This document shows positions 28,601-37,337 of a stretch of 64,000 nucleotides of DNA, one piece after another (within the stretch, counting starts at the first letter, position 1; each line of letters begins with the position of its first letter). The position numbers and the translations under genes were made by a program. The notes under the pieces were generated by a model. The model was not told where the DNA came from and did no database searches. It saw only the letters and a list, made by a program, of their open reading frames with translations. Source of the DNA: Nectonema munidae (Eukaryota; Nematomorpha; Nectonematoida; Nectonematidae); NCBI GenBank assembly GCA_030549495.1, contig JAUIRK010000297.1, positions 1-64,000 of the forward strand, given 5' to 3'.

Positions 28601-29972
28601 TTGAACGAAATAAAAATAAATTTAAACCACAATGGTACTTTAATTTCATAAGTAAATTAAGATTATCAAGGCTCACGCACAGCTAGTAGACGGCACTTCA
28701 AATCTCACGGCAAAAACCTCATTAATTCTCCAAGTAGGCTGGCGATTTAGCCTTAAATCACCTGTTTTTTTATATTCCCTTTGTTCCCGAATCCACAGGT
28801 TACGACTGGCCGCACACTCAAATTTGTGGGATTTTTTATTTGAACCGTTGTGCATTTCGTGACTGGATGCCCTTCCTGACATACGATGGTATCCGATTAA
28901 ACAACAAGAAATCCGATTTCCGATACATCGGAAATCGAATCCGAGATCTATGGAATGAAATGACAGGTCTAACCACCTTGCCACCGGCGACCCGTTTTTT
29001 TATAGGCTACTTATTTTTATTTTGTCAATAGCATTTACCTGTCTAAACCCAGCTTTTACAAGGTAGGTGGAGATCGAACATAAGAATTTGAACAATTTCA
29101 AAGAAGGCTTTATATGAGTCATGGGTTCTTTGAATAATAATATCGACTGGACTATTACACGAACAAAGATGTATAAATTAAAAAATTATAACCTGCTATT
29201 TTACCTTCGAAAATATAAAACCGCAATATAAAAAATATACTTATGACTTTCGTGTAACCCCTGGATTTGACAACACATATTTTGCAATCGATTGAATGAG
29301 TCAGCGTTTACCCCCTATAACATTTCTATTTTTATACAAAAGGCTTATCGAACTGATTAATCTTTGAAAAAGGGGAATATTTATTTTTAATATGTGCTGA
29401 TTAAAAAAGGGGAGATAGATGAAGTTTCAATTTTACACATACAATTTGGTGCCCTTGCAATGGTGCTGATTAAACAGTATTGAAATATAATGTATTCATA
29501 TTGCGACACATGTGACCCTTCAAGATAATTGCCTTAACATATCTCTTTTCAATGTTTTGTTTATAAAACATCGAAATAAAACGACATCAATTCAGGATTG
29601 TACACATGTTATTCCTGAATTATCCTCTAAAATAATGGGCTGGAGTTTAGTCAACAAGCTTTTCAAGGCACGGATCTTTATGAGTATCGAATGGGAAATT
29701 TCAATAAACAAAGTCAAAAAGGATGCAAAGATGTTTTTGTATATCGTATAGTTTGTTTGTCAAGGACTTCGAGTTCCAGACACCAGATAATAAAAATGTG
29801 TGCTTGTTTAGGCTCTTGGAAGAGTGTCTTGTGGCCAGATAAATGGACAGCGGTCACCGTGGATGGAAAGAGAAGTGCTCAATTCGAGCAAACGCTCCTA
29901 GTCACGCAAACTGGATGCGAGATTTTGACAGCGAGGTCCTGCAAAAAGCCCTACTTCATGGAGCAAATGTAG
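4584..29972 (+). CDS. METAP1: Methionine aminopeptidase 1, 13 exons, complete
   Basis: This metalloprotease removes initiator methionine from nascent proteins in the cytosol, at the ribosome. Coding exons: 4584-4688, 4737-4785, 4866-4957, 6749-6809, 6873-6964, 12173-12256, 19237-19304, 19369-19439, 21267-21398, 26383-26488, 27633-27670, 27734-27799, 29812-29972. They sum to 1125 nt (374 residues plus stop), keep one reading frame, and every intron is GT-AG. The N-terminus holds the MetAP1 zinc finger (Cys5, 10, 18, 21, 33, 37, His45, 49), which type 2 enzymes and bacterial MetAPs lack. Residue 192 is the His of [11 protein letters not shown]. The dinuclear metal ligands are Asp209, Asp220, His283, Glu316 and Glu347. 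The length matches the family (about 370-390). The start ATG precedes the finger by four codons. Introns are bimodal: 48, 80, 63, 64 and 63 bp against seven of about 1.1-7.0 kb filled with transposon debris. No lesion is seen, so the gene should be functional. Confidence 0.97.
4737..4785 (+). CDS. METAP1: METAP1 exon 2 (zinc finger, second half)
   Basis: Encodes [16 protein letters not shown], the highly conserved end of the MetAP1 finger. The preceding intron is only 48 bp. Donor GGTATG leaves one base of the next codon. Confidence 0.95.
4866..4957 (+). CDS. METAP1: METAP1 exon 3 (linker)
   Basis: A Ser-rich linker followed by [17 protein letters not shown], matching the family's DPW-x-Y-x-(F/Y)TG-LRP segment. 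Ends in phase 0. Confidence 0.93.
4958..6748 (+). other. METAP1 intron 3, no element recognised
   Basis: About 1.8 kb of AT-rich sequence between GTATAT and TTTTTTAG. No transposase, RNA gene or repeat from elsewhere in the window was recognised. Confidence 0.5.
6749..6809 (+). CDS. METAP1: METAP1 exon 4 (linker, RPDYA motif)
   Basis: A 61-nt exon encoding [15 protein letters not shown], the conserved VPxxIxRPDYAxHP linker. It was found because exons 3 and 5 have incompatible phases without it. The phases now agree. Confidence 0.92.
6873..6964 (+). CDS. METAP1: METAP1 exon 5
   Basis: Starts with [11 protein letters not shown] and runs to QDGVRRASQ, the first helix of the catalytic fold. Separated from exon 4 by 63 bp. 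Confidence 0.93.
7975..9113 (-). mobile_element. Internally deleted hAT transposon with 8-bp target duplication
   Basis: The element is bounded by a perfect 8-bp direct repeat GTTGTAAT (7967-7974 and 9114-9121), the length typical of hAT. The ends are inverted: TAGAGGTGTACCGAATATTC on the left against TAGAGATGCACCGAACAG (reverse complement) on the right, followed by ATTCGG-rich subterminal repeats on both sides. On the minus strand, 8676-8918 encodes a BED zinc finger ([20 protein letters not shown]) and 8339-8572 the start of a ZBED1-like transposase core ([19 protein letters not shown]). The remainder of the transposase is missing, so the 1139-bp copy is non-autonomous. It lies in METAP1 intron 5. 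The intact target duplication suggests a fairly recent insertion. Confidence 0.93.
9301..9422. mobile_element. Small piggyBac-type MITE with TTAA ends
   Basis: A 122-bp unit lies between two TTAA sites. The inner ends are inverted: CCCGTTAAGACCAG on the left and CCGGTTAACGGCCAG (reverse complement) on the right. TTAA duplication is the hallmark of piggyBac. A perfect 16-bp palindrome GTCGACTATAGTCGAC sits at 9387-9402 near the right end. No coding capacity. Confidence 0.7.
10190..11022 (+). mobile_element. LINE 3' end: C-terminal ORF2 plus tail
   Basis: The open frame 10200-10679 encodes the region after the reverse-transcriptase domain of a non-LTR element. It includes [20 protein letters not shown], then a zinc-knuckle-like [18 protein letters not shown] block typical of these termini. 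A 3' untranslated stretch follows (10680-11000) and ends in a run of CAA/ACA triplets (about 11003-11022), a common LINE tail. The reverse transcriptase itself is absent, as in 5'-truncated copies. The open frame is shadow-free and fairly intact, so the copy may be young. Inserted in METAP1 intron 5 in the sense orientation. Confidence 0.85.
11023..13975 (+). other. METAP1 intron 5 end and intron 6 start, little recognised
   Basis: Apart from exon 6 (12173-12256) this is AT-rich intronic DNA. A segment at 12750-13260 has higher GC and short open frames (for example 13055-13252) but no recognisable protein; a short (TA)n tract is near 13136-13148. Confidence 0.4.
12173..12256 (+). CDS. METAP1: METAP1 exon 6
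   Basis: 28 codons ([20 protein letters not shown] and eight more). The acceptor is CCAAAG just before TTAGGACGG. Using the TTAG two codons later would break the frame. Confidence 0.93.
13976..14290. mobile_element. MITE with CAGGGGCGCACATCC-type ends
   Basis: The right end GGATGTGCGCCCCTG is the inverted, better-preserved version of the left end CAGAAGCGCAAATCC. An inverted copy of most of the body is at about 45262-45491, and further copies of the end motif are at 18839 and 40025. The TIR style (CAGGGG) suggests a hAT-derived MITE. No clear target duplication was found. Confidence 0.7.
14820..15012. mobile_element. Tc1/mariner-pogo-type MITE with TA duplication
   Basis: A 193-bp unit flanked by TA on both sides (14818-14819, 15013-15014). 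The left end CAGTGAAGAATCGTTATAAC pairs with the right end, whose reverse complement is TGACGAGAATCGTTATACC. The interior is non-coding. Confidence 0.75.
15526..16420 (+). mobile_element. hAT transposase relic, ZBED5/FAM200-like
   Basis: The first block, 15526-15873, encodes the stretch [19 protein letters not shown], then [20 protein letters not shown], which contains the catalytic DEST motif of this lineage. A second block, around 15880-16100, has decayed frames. The third, 16188-16418, has [20 protein letters not shown] followed by [19 protein letters not shown], the conserved VRWLSRG and LAYLxDIFxxLNxLN regions. The BED finger and C-terminal dimerisation region are not seen. Frame breaks make it non-functional. 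Located in METAP1 intron 6. Confidence 0.85.
16693..16735. mobile_element. Isolated hAT terminal repeat
   Basis: TAGAGATGCACCGATAAG is nearly identical to the end of the hAT at 7975-9113. No partner end was found nearby, so this is probably one end of a truncated or rearranged relative. Confidence 0.45.
17398..18122 (+). repeat. SINE-like repeat, copy A, with tRNA-type B box
   Basis: It contains GGTTCGATTCC (17566-17576), a perfect pol III B box, preceded at about 40 bp by an A-box-like TGGCAGTGGTTGAG. An inverted copy is at 43373-44340 (copy B), sharing the tRNA-like module and flanks of about 300 bp on each side. It is longer than a typical SINE, so the tRNA-like part may be embedded in a larger element. 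Confidence 0.75.
18651..18855. repeat. Repeat fragment shared with 40025-40123
   Basis: TAGGAATTTCAGAGCAGCTT through AAGTCTGCATT recurs inverted at 40071-40123. The right part, CCCCGGATGTGCGCCCCTGA, is the MITE end seen at 14276 and 45478. Confidence 0.65.
19237..19304 (+). CDS. METAP1: METAP1 exon 7
   Basis: Encodes [20 protein letters not shown], the substrate-pocket region (family YPSPLNY-x-x-FPKS). Confidence 0.95.
19369..19439 (+). CDS. METAP1: METAP1 exon 8 ([10 protein letters not shown])
   Basis: [20 protein letters not shown] contains the conserved active-site His192. A 64-bp intron precedes it. Confidence 0.96.
19440..21266 (+). other. METAP1 intron 8, nothing recognised
   Basis: About 1.8 kb of AT-rich sequence without transposase, SINE or repeat similarity to other parts of the window. 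Confidence 0.5.
21267..21398 (+). CDS. METAP1: METAP1 exon 9 (two Asp metal ligands)
   Basis: Encodes [20 protein letters not shown] and onwards to [11 protein letters not shown]. Carries metal ligands Asp209 and Asp220. Confidence 0.96.
22335..23450 (-). mobile_element. hAT transposon relic, GTF2IRD2/EPM2AIP1-like
   Basis: One end is visible at 22335 as CAGTGTTGGCGACCCTTTTT, a Charlie-type hAT terminus. On the minus strand the transposase is read from right to left. [14 protein letters not shown] lies near 23300, followed by a degenerate [20 protein letters not shown] near 23180, a [18 protein letters not shown] block near 23070, and finally a C-terminal [11 protein letters not shown] hATC motif near 22580. 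Stops and frame shifts interrupt it. The other terminus is missing; the copy abuts the next hAT at 23587. Within METAP1 intron 9. Confidence 0.82.
23587..25370 (+). mobile_element. hAT transposon relic, ZBED5/SCAND3-like
   Basis: The left terminus at 23587 is CAGTGGTTTTCAAACTGGAG, the classic hAT CAGTGGTTCTCAAAC end. From 23823 a frame starts [20 protein letters not shown] and continues into a BED-like [17 protein letters not shown] segment. Later, 24470-24718 encodes [20 protein letters not shown] and the following [19 protein letters not shown], the conserved LNLxLQGK region. Frames are broken in many places. The right terminus was not identified, so the end coordinate is approximate. Confidence 0.82.
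25546..25585. mobile_element. Possible Tigger/pogo-type terminal sequence
   Basis: ACAGTCAGACCTCATTTATC-CGAC resembles pogo/Tigger termini (CAGTCxxxxCTCATTTATCCGAC). No partner end was found. Confidence 0.35.
26383..26488 (+). CDS. METAP1: METAP1 exon 10 (His metal ligand)
   Basis: [18 protein letters not shown] through SFCGHGIH. The His of CGHGIH is metal ligand His283. Confidence 0.96.
27633..27670 (+). CDS. METAP1: METAP1 exon 11
   Basis: A 38-nt exon encoding [12 protein letters not shown], the family's LFHTxPNxPHYA loop. Confidence 0.95.
27734..27799 (+). CDS. METAP1: METAP1 exon 12 (Glu metal ligand)
   Basis: [20 protein letters not shown] contains the TIEP motif with Glu316. A 63-bp intron precedes it. 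Confidence 0.96.
28480..29030. repeat. Unclassified GC-richer repeat-like segment with palindrome
   Basis: This part of METAP1 intron 12 is richer in GC than its surroundings and contains the perfect inverted repeat CGATTTCCGAT-AC-ATCGGAAATCG at 28914-28937. Open frames on both strands (28673-28984 minus, 28840-29031 plus) mirror each other and resemble no known family. It may be a SINE or MITE, but ends and a tRNA-like promoter were not found. Confidence 0.4.
29812..29972 (+). CDS. METAP1: METAP1 terminal exon 13
   Basis: Encodes [20 protein letters not shown], then the C-terminus ending FMEQM and a TAG stop. Glu347 in QFEQT is the last metal ligand. The first AATAAA downstream is at about 30459; no closer canonical signal was seen. 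Confidence 0.96.
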
Positions 29973-31564
29973 TGATGAGATTTCGGTCCAGCTAACTTCA
30001 CATTTTGCATGCAAAGTTTACTGATTCAACCTTTTTTTCAGCATATGATAAAACAATTTATTTTTTTTTCATCAAAATCTCAATTTTTAAGGTAAATTTA
30101 TACCTGTAAGAAAATGTAATCATGGAAAAATGGCGTTAACTATAAAACTTCTTTTAAAAATTATTACGAGATTCGCAAAACTGATTTATGCTGAAAGGAG
30201 GGTAAAATAGTGTGAAAATATGGAAGAAGTTATGAATTGGGTTTGGCGGAACCGAAAGGAGAAGGATATAGTTTACGCTTTATTGTATCGAAAAACGAAA
30301 CTTTTTTCAAAGAATGCCTGAAGCTCTACTAAAATCTCAATAACTTTGCTTATTTGATGAAAATTTTTCATTAATAACTATATTTAACTTGTTAGAGCAA
30401 TGAAGGTTCACACATAAGCAAAAGACTAGAGTCGCAAGCTGTCAAAATACTTCGCCCAATAAAATATCAATCAAAACTAGACATCCCTCGCAATCTTCAA
30501 GAATGCCTCTACAAAATGCACACATAACCCTAGCACACCTGTACTTTTATGGTCATACTCAGGTATGGTAGGGAATTTAGAGGCAACATTTAAAACAAGG
30601 ATAAATTTTCCTTATGCTCACTCGAGCAAATTTTAGTCTTAAGTGGAAGCGTACAGATGGATATAGCATTACCATTCGTTGACTGGGAGAACACTCATTA
30701 ATCGTTAGTGCTGCAAAAGTGCTACGACATTTTACTACACTAGCCCTGTGTTAACTTTACGTTCTAACCTATTAATAAGTTATGCTAATTTTTTTATGTT
30801 CTAATCTATTAAGAATTTAGTTTGGTGATCATTCGGTAAGTGAATCTAATACTATTTCATTCAACTCTCCACGCTTATAGATAGAGAAGTTTCACGTTCT
30901 CGTCATAACTAGATGAACAGTTTTTTTTAGATTCACAAATAATAAAGTTTCAAATTACTTAATGAAGATAAATCTCCATCAAGAAGGAAATCAAGATTAC
31001 AAGAATTACTTTGTTTAATTGTCATCTTTGGCGATCCTGCTCACCCCAGCTTGCTGGGATTAATCATCGTCTTTAAAATGGAATGATGATGACGAACTTA
31101 GGAACATAACTAAAAGGGCATATGGCATTGCTCCTATTGTCTATACTCCCATGCTGGATTATTTCGATAATGGTGTTGATGTCTTCACTACACAAAACAA
31201 TTTCACTTCAATTGCTGCTGTAGACAGTGAAGCAATTCGTGACTTGGATTGATGCGGCTCTGTTACTTCTGAGTCATATGGAAGATCTATTTTCATCAGT
31301 ACAAGATGATGAAAAGTCACCCAAAAGCTCCCAGTTCTCCTATGGAGTTTCAAGAACTGCTAGGCCATGCTCCTGTGCGAACAACTGCTCTAAATCAATG
31401 ATAATGTGCCAGGTAAATGAATACGAGTCAGCTAAAGTAGTTGGGTCAGAAAAAAGTCATTGCGTGTTAGCGGCTGGTGTCACTTTACAGAGAGCAAAGC
31501 ACGTGTAAACTGTTTTGGATTCCATTTCCTTAAAATGAGATGCGATCCAATGGTAAGCAACTCA
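29973..31564. other. Intergenic, unassigned open stretches
   Basis: 3' flank of METAP1 with a candidate AATAAA near 30459. The part 31040-31510 has higher GC and open frames on both strands (31159-31353 minus, 31227-31508 plus) but no recognisable motif; it could be a decayed element. Confidence 0.4.
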
Positions 31565-32564
31565 GTAGGGTTGGATCAAATACATATTTTCTAAAATACA
31601 AATACTTTTTTTTGGGATCCTGAAAATACAAGAATACAAAGTTAAAAAATTTTTGTTCAAAATAGCTTTTGAAATTTTATTTCCGATTCTAAATAAATAA
31701 TATTACTTTATTTATTATTTTCAAGTTTTACATATCATAATTCATAGTTACATTTTATCAACATTAATGATCGGAAAGTTTTCGGAGCGAGTATGTTCTC
31801 CCAGGTGTGTAGATATTACCGACCTTGCTGAACTATCTTTCTAATGGTGCTGATATTTCACAACACATCAAAATATTTTTCGCAAATAGTTTTAAAATGT
31901 TGAGGCATTTTTTAGCTTGCTAGTACTTCAGTGGATTGATATCAAAGGGCAGAACACCTTTCAAATTCGGATCTGATAAAGATGAAATGTGCATATAAGC
32001 CATAACTAATTCTCTTCTAAACTCTTTTTTGTAACAATTAAACCTATAAATATAATTGTTTATATAGATAAAAGATTATTATAATTCTTTTCTTATAAAG
32101 TTAACTTAAATTTTTACACTAATAATACTTTGAAAAAAAAATTTAAGTGTAATAAAATACTTTTTTAGCAGTGGTAATTTCAGTAGTCAAAAGTTTTGAG
32201 GCAACACATTATTTTAAATCTCAAGTTAGCAAAAGCTATTAGCTCTTAGATATTATCAAATATTATTATAAAAAATCTGTATGAAATAATTTCTTTAGGA
32301 ATTCAATAATAAGCCGTGGGTGATATAGTTTTTCAAGTTGATCCCCAAATGGGGCTCATGGCAGGCAATGGGTTAATAGACTCATGAATCATTTGATATA
32401 CTTGATAAGCATCATAAATCATGGTTCTCCTTTCTTTCTGGTTAAGCGTTAAATCAAATAGGGATTTTTATACGTCGAATCCCAAAAATACATACACAAA
32501 TACAATTATACTTTTGTTCCATATCGTAAAAATATAAATATAAATCTGTTTGATTCAACCCTAC
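31565..32564 (-). mobile_element. hAT element with matching inverted ends
   Basis: The ends are inverted: GTAGGGTTGGATCAAATACA on the left and GTAGGGTTGAATCAAACAGA (reverse complement) on the right, both followed by short-period ATAAATA/ATACAAATAC sequence. On the minus strand, 31790-32020 encodes the C-terminal dimerisation region of a hAT transposase: VMAYMHISSLSDPNLKGVLP, KNILMCCEISAPLER, then FSKVGNIYTPGRTYSLR. Two in-frame stops lie in this part. The catalytic core and BED finger are absent, so this is a roughly 1-kb internally deleted copy. No 8-bp target duplication was recognised. Confidence 0.85.
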
Positions 32565-35500
32565 ATCATGGTGGCGTTGTGTGCATAATTTCCAAGAGTC
32601 ACTATGTAGTTCATATCTGACAGCGGTGACCGGTAAATTTTCGCAGTAATTATTAACTTTTATACTTTGAAACTTAATTTTTTTTATTGTTTATATATTT
32701 TATATTATGCAAATTTAACTCATTATTATTGTTTTCAGTTTTTTTAATTAAAATTTTATGGATAGTAAATCATTTTACAAATTTTTTTCTTCCTTTTTTA
32801 ATAAATTTTAGTGTGTGTGTTAGAGATGTAATGGATATCCGCAAAAAAATTTCATCCTCACCCGCGAATTTTTTCATGTTAACGTCTGCATCCGCAATTT
32901 AAAATTAATTTTTCCAAATATCTATCGAAACTTTTCGTATTTTTTTGTACAAACTTACAAGATTTGTTGTCTTTAAATTCTAGTAAAAATGTAAAAAAAA
33001 AAGAATTAAAATAGTAAGATACTGTAAAATATAAAACATACTTTTTTAAAAATATTTTATATCCGCATAAAAATTTATCTTGGATATCCGCATCCGCAGC
33101 ATGTCAAATCTAATATCTACATCCGCAGGTGTAAAAAACTTCACATCCGATACATAAGTAGTGTGTGTATAAAATAGTCTAACATTTTTGAAAATTAAAA
33201 AAATCTTTTACACACAAATTTCTATGAAAATAATAAAAACAAGTAAATTTTGCATAATACAAAAAATGAAAAATAATTTTAAAAAAGATACTTTTTGAAA
33301 AATAAATTATAAAGTAAGAAATTTAGTTTAAGTATAAAAATCTCTGAAAACTTGTAAAAATGGCGAAAATAATTTGGCGATTAATTTAGGCTCTAATCTT
33401 AGGGATCGTTCAAAAACGGAGAGGGAAGCAAAAGTGACGACAGGCAATAAGAGAAGATATATTAAAAAGCTGAGAAGAGTTTGATCGAAAAATAAGTGAA
33501 AATCGGTGACATCATTTGCTTACGTTCCTTTAACGCCAATGAATGGCACTGAACCTCTGGCAGCAAAATATTCAACATTCCCCGCTTTGAGTAGTCTTCA
33601 TGACGCCCTGGTCTGCAAGTGGGAGTGCAAGGCTGAGTTGTCGAAAATCAGTAGGACGCCGGGTTTATGTCGATTCTAGATAATCTCATTCTCTAGATTT
33701 TTTTAATTACAATTTTGATTCTGATTTCTTCATTTCTAAAAAGCTGATTCTCAAAGTTCGAATTGATTTGAATTAGTAAAAAGCATGAATTGATTTCATT
33801 TCTTGAGATCTGTTTTGCTTAAATATCCAGCTAATTATTTGATAGCTGTCAGACATTGGAGGACGTGTCGAGGAATTCCTCCTCTACAGATGCTTTCTTT
33901 TCTGTAGGCTGATTCCCATGCAATTGTGCTGCCTCAATACGGGTGATACTGTGGAGCTCAGTTCCTACTTTTTCACAAATCTCTGCTCACTCTCCTGATG
34001 TACGCCAGCAAAGCTTCTGACAAGGGCCACGCGTAGAGGAAAGATGTCGGTTTTATAAACAGCAAATCGCTTGCTTGGTCACAGGTGTAGCTAATTATTT
34101 AGCGTTTTCACCAATGCTAATGAAAGGTGCAAAAGAGGACTAGCAATATAGAATTGCAGAATATACAACAGCAAACTGGCTTTTCCTTGCACCATAAGAC
34201 CACTAATGTTGGCTTCTCAGTTTCTGGAAGCATTGCACGCTAATCTAACCAAATGATTGAGTGTTGATGTATTTGATGACTTTGTGATTTGGATATATGC
34301 ATTTTCATCGAAACTGTGCAAAAGCTCTCGCTTAACCCTATTAGTGCTGGACAAAATTTGTCAACTCAAGTGCTGGGGAGGGTAAAGTGCCCCCCCCCCC
34401 TCCCCCCGTATTTTTCTCAGATATTAATAAGTTTTTATAAATATTTTTAATGTTACATATATATTTTAACTATGCTGAATTCAGTGATGTCCATTTTTTA
34501 TGAAAGTCAATCAAACCTGTCAAAAATTGATCTAAATGTGACAGCTCATCTCAAAAAGGAACTTTTTATGTAAATAATTATATAAAGTTTTTTGCACACA
34601 TATACCCATTTTCAAGTAGGCTGTGTTTACTGGTTATATTCCTTTTTTTTTATAAAAATTAGTCAAACCTGACAAAATAATTTAAATATTACAGCCCATG
34701 TATCCTTGAAATCTTGTAAAAATTAAAATTTTTATTCTTATAAAAAGTTTTTTATACATTTCAAGTATGTAGAATTTAATGGTGATGTTCATTTTTTATG
34801 AAATCAATAAAACCTGTCAAAAAAATCGATTAAACCTGTAAATCAATGTCAAAAATATAAACATAAAAATAACTTATACTTGCAGTATTTCTCTGGTAAT
34901 TATTTTCTTAATTTATTTAATAAACCAACTTTAGGTGTTTAATTCACTCAAAATATTTCATTCTACAGTAACTTATGTAACTCGATAGGACCTCCATCTT
35001 TTTGGCTACAAATTCGTTATCGGCTCGTAGTCTCTACGTCATATTATAATTTACAGTATGTAATTTTGCTATTCATTCCATGATGATCCTTTCTTGGTAG
35101 CTCTTTTTTCATTAGAAATTTATATTCTTCAATATGTGTTCGAAAAATTTTTTATTAGTATAAAATTACTTTTTTCCTCTCTCAAAGCATTCTGATTAAA
35201 GAATCTTTTTAATGATCTTAGACTTTTTTTTATCAGTATCGTGTATTTTATTATCAGGCCTGAATATTTGTCAACCTCATTTCAACTCATCTCAAAGGTT
35301 TTTTTCTGATGAATCATTCGTGTTGTTCATTGTTCAATTACAAAAAGTTGTCCATGTTCTTCATCTAAAAAATTATTTCTTTGACGCAAAAGGAAAAAGA
35401 TGGACAAATTCATTTTAAATAAAAAATATCTTGATAGTGACTAAATTCTCACATATTGGCATCTGTGCCATTTTTGATAAATCTAACATAGTCTAAATTT

Positions 35501-35950
35501 TCAGATTTCCTACCCATCTTAGCTAAATGTTAATTGTAATCCTAGATGATAAGCTATAGATTTAAATATTTTTCATTAGAAAAGAGGAACTTCTTTTTCA
35601 CATTCAAAATATTTTTTGAAGCACCTAATATTATATAATTAAACTACTTCCTAGTTCATTAGAACATGGTAGATCTTACATTTGGTCAAGATACATATTT
35701 TTTTTAATTATTTGCTTTGATCACATGTTCTCTTTTCAATTAGTTTTCAACTTGGTTCCTTCTCTCATACAAATTTTCAAAAGATTTAATAATACGTTTT
35801 GTTTTTTTTTAAATAAATATTTCTTACTCAAGATGATTGTAGAAAGTATTATAAGTCAAAATATACAAAAAAAAAGTATATTTTTACTATATACCTAATA
35901 AAAAGCGATTTTTTGAAAATTTTTACAGAACTGATTTTCTAGCATACATT
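32565..35950. other. Intergenic; compositional island and possible piggyBac-type end
   Basis: No gene identified. Positions 33420-34330 are distinctly richer in GC than the surrounding DNA and contain minus-strand frames such as SITRIEAAQLHGNQPTEK, which match nothing I know. At 34336, TTAACCCTATTAGTGCTGGA resembles a piggyBac-type terminus, followed by a C-rich tract at about 34391-34407. The rest is AT-rich. Positions 32820-33150 repeat ATCCGCA-type words. Confidence 0.4.
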
Positions 35951-35954
35951 ACTA

Positions 35955-37330
35955 ATTTAATTGCCACTTCGAGATATTTTTTAACCGTATTATAAAAATC
36001 CAGTACAGAAATAAAATAAACATAGTCGATTTGGTATAAAACAGATATTTTATTTTTTTGAAAACAGTATCTAGAAGTAAAGCGCAAATCTGATTGAAGC
36101 TTTCAGATATTTTAAAACCATAAATGCCAAATCTGAGTCCAAAAATGAAACCAGCATCTTCCATTTGGCATAAAAACAGATATTTTGTTTAATTTCAAAA
36201 ATATTTCTGTAGACATTAGACGTAAATCGAAAATTTGATTGACACTTTCAGACATTTAAAACCTCTAAATGCAAAAAATGATTTCAGAAATAAAAATTAT
36301 TATGGTCGAATTGGTATAAAAACATATATTTCATGTAAAATTAGAGAGAATATTTTGGGATATAGTTTTCAGACATAAACCGCAAATTTGATTGACACTA
36401 GCAGTAAAACCTCTAAATGCGAAAACTGTGTTCAGAAAAGAAATCATCATGATCTGTTTGCTATAAAAACATATATTTCAAGTAAAATTTGAATCAACAT
36501 TTTTGGAAACAAATTTTAGAACTAAACGCAAATTTGATTGATACTTATAGGTATTTTCAAATTGAAACTGCAAAAATTGAGTCCATAAATGAAACTAGCA
36601 TGGTTGATTTGATATAAAAACATATATTTAATGGTAAAATTTGAATGAATGTTTTTGGAGACAATTTTTAGAAGTAAACCGCACATTTGATTAACACTTA
36701 TAGGTATTTTCACATCCTAAATGTTAAAAATGAGTTCAGAAATGAGAACAGCATGATTGATTTGTTATAAAGACATATATTTCATGTAAAATTGAGAGAA
36801 TATTTTTGGAGATAGCTTTTAGAAGTAAACTGCAAATTTGATTAACATTGACAGATATTTTAAAACCTCTATATGTGAAAAATGAGTTCAGAAATGAAAA
36901 CAGCATGGTTGATTTGGTATAAAAACATATATTTCATTTTAAAATTTGAATGAATGTTTTTGGAGACAATTTTTAGAAGTAAACCGCAAATTTGATTAAC
37001 ACTTATAGGTATTTTCACATCCTAATCGTAAAAAATGAGTCCAGAAATGAAACCAGCATGACCAATTTAATATAACACATATATTTTATGTAAAATTTGA
37101 AGGAATGTTTTTGGAGACAATTTTCAGAAGTAAACCGCAAATTTGATTAATACTTATAGGTATTTTCAAATCCTAAATGTAAAAAATGAGTCCAGAAATG
37201 AAAACAGCATGATCGATTTAGTATAAAAACATATATTTTATGTAAAATTTGAAGGTATATTTTATTAGATATATTTTTGATCAATCAAAATTTTGATTGA
37301 CATTTTCTAAAAAGTTATATGAATTTTTTG
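35955..37330. repeat. Satellite-like tandem array, about 152-bp unit, about 9 copies
   Basis: A landmark AGCATG(G/A)TTGATTTG recurs at 36597, 36750, 36902, 37055 and 37206, a spacing of 151-153 bp. More diverged units extend left to about 35955. Each unit also carries AAAACATATATTTCAT, a TTTTTGGAGACAATTTTTAG-like block and CGCAAATTTGATTGACAC. The right-hand copies are most alike. The array ends directly before the hAT transposase at 37338. Confidence 0.92.
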
Positions 37331-37337
37331 TCGAATT

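Noticed and set aside
35955-37330. CRISPR-like array
   Set aside because: Units of about 152 bp are tandem without unique spacers, and the genome is animal.
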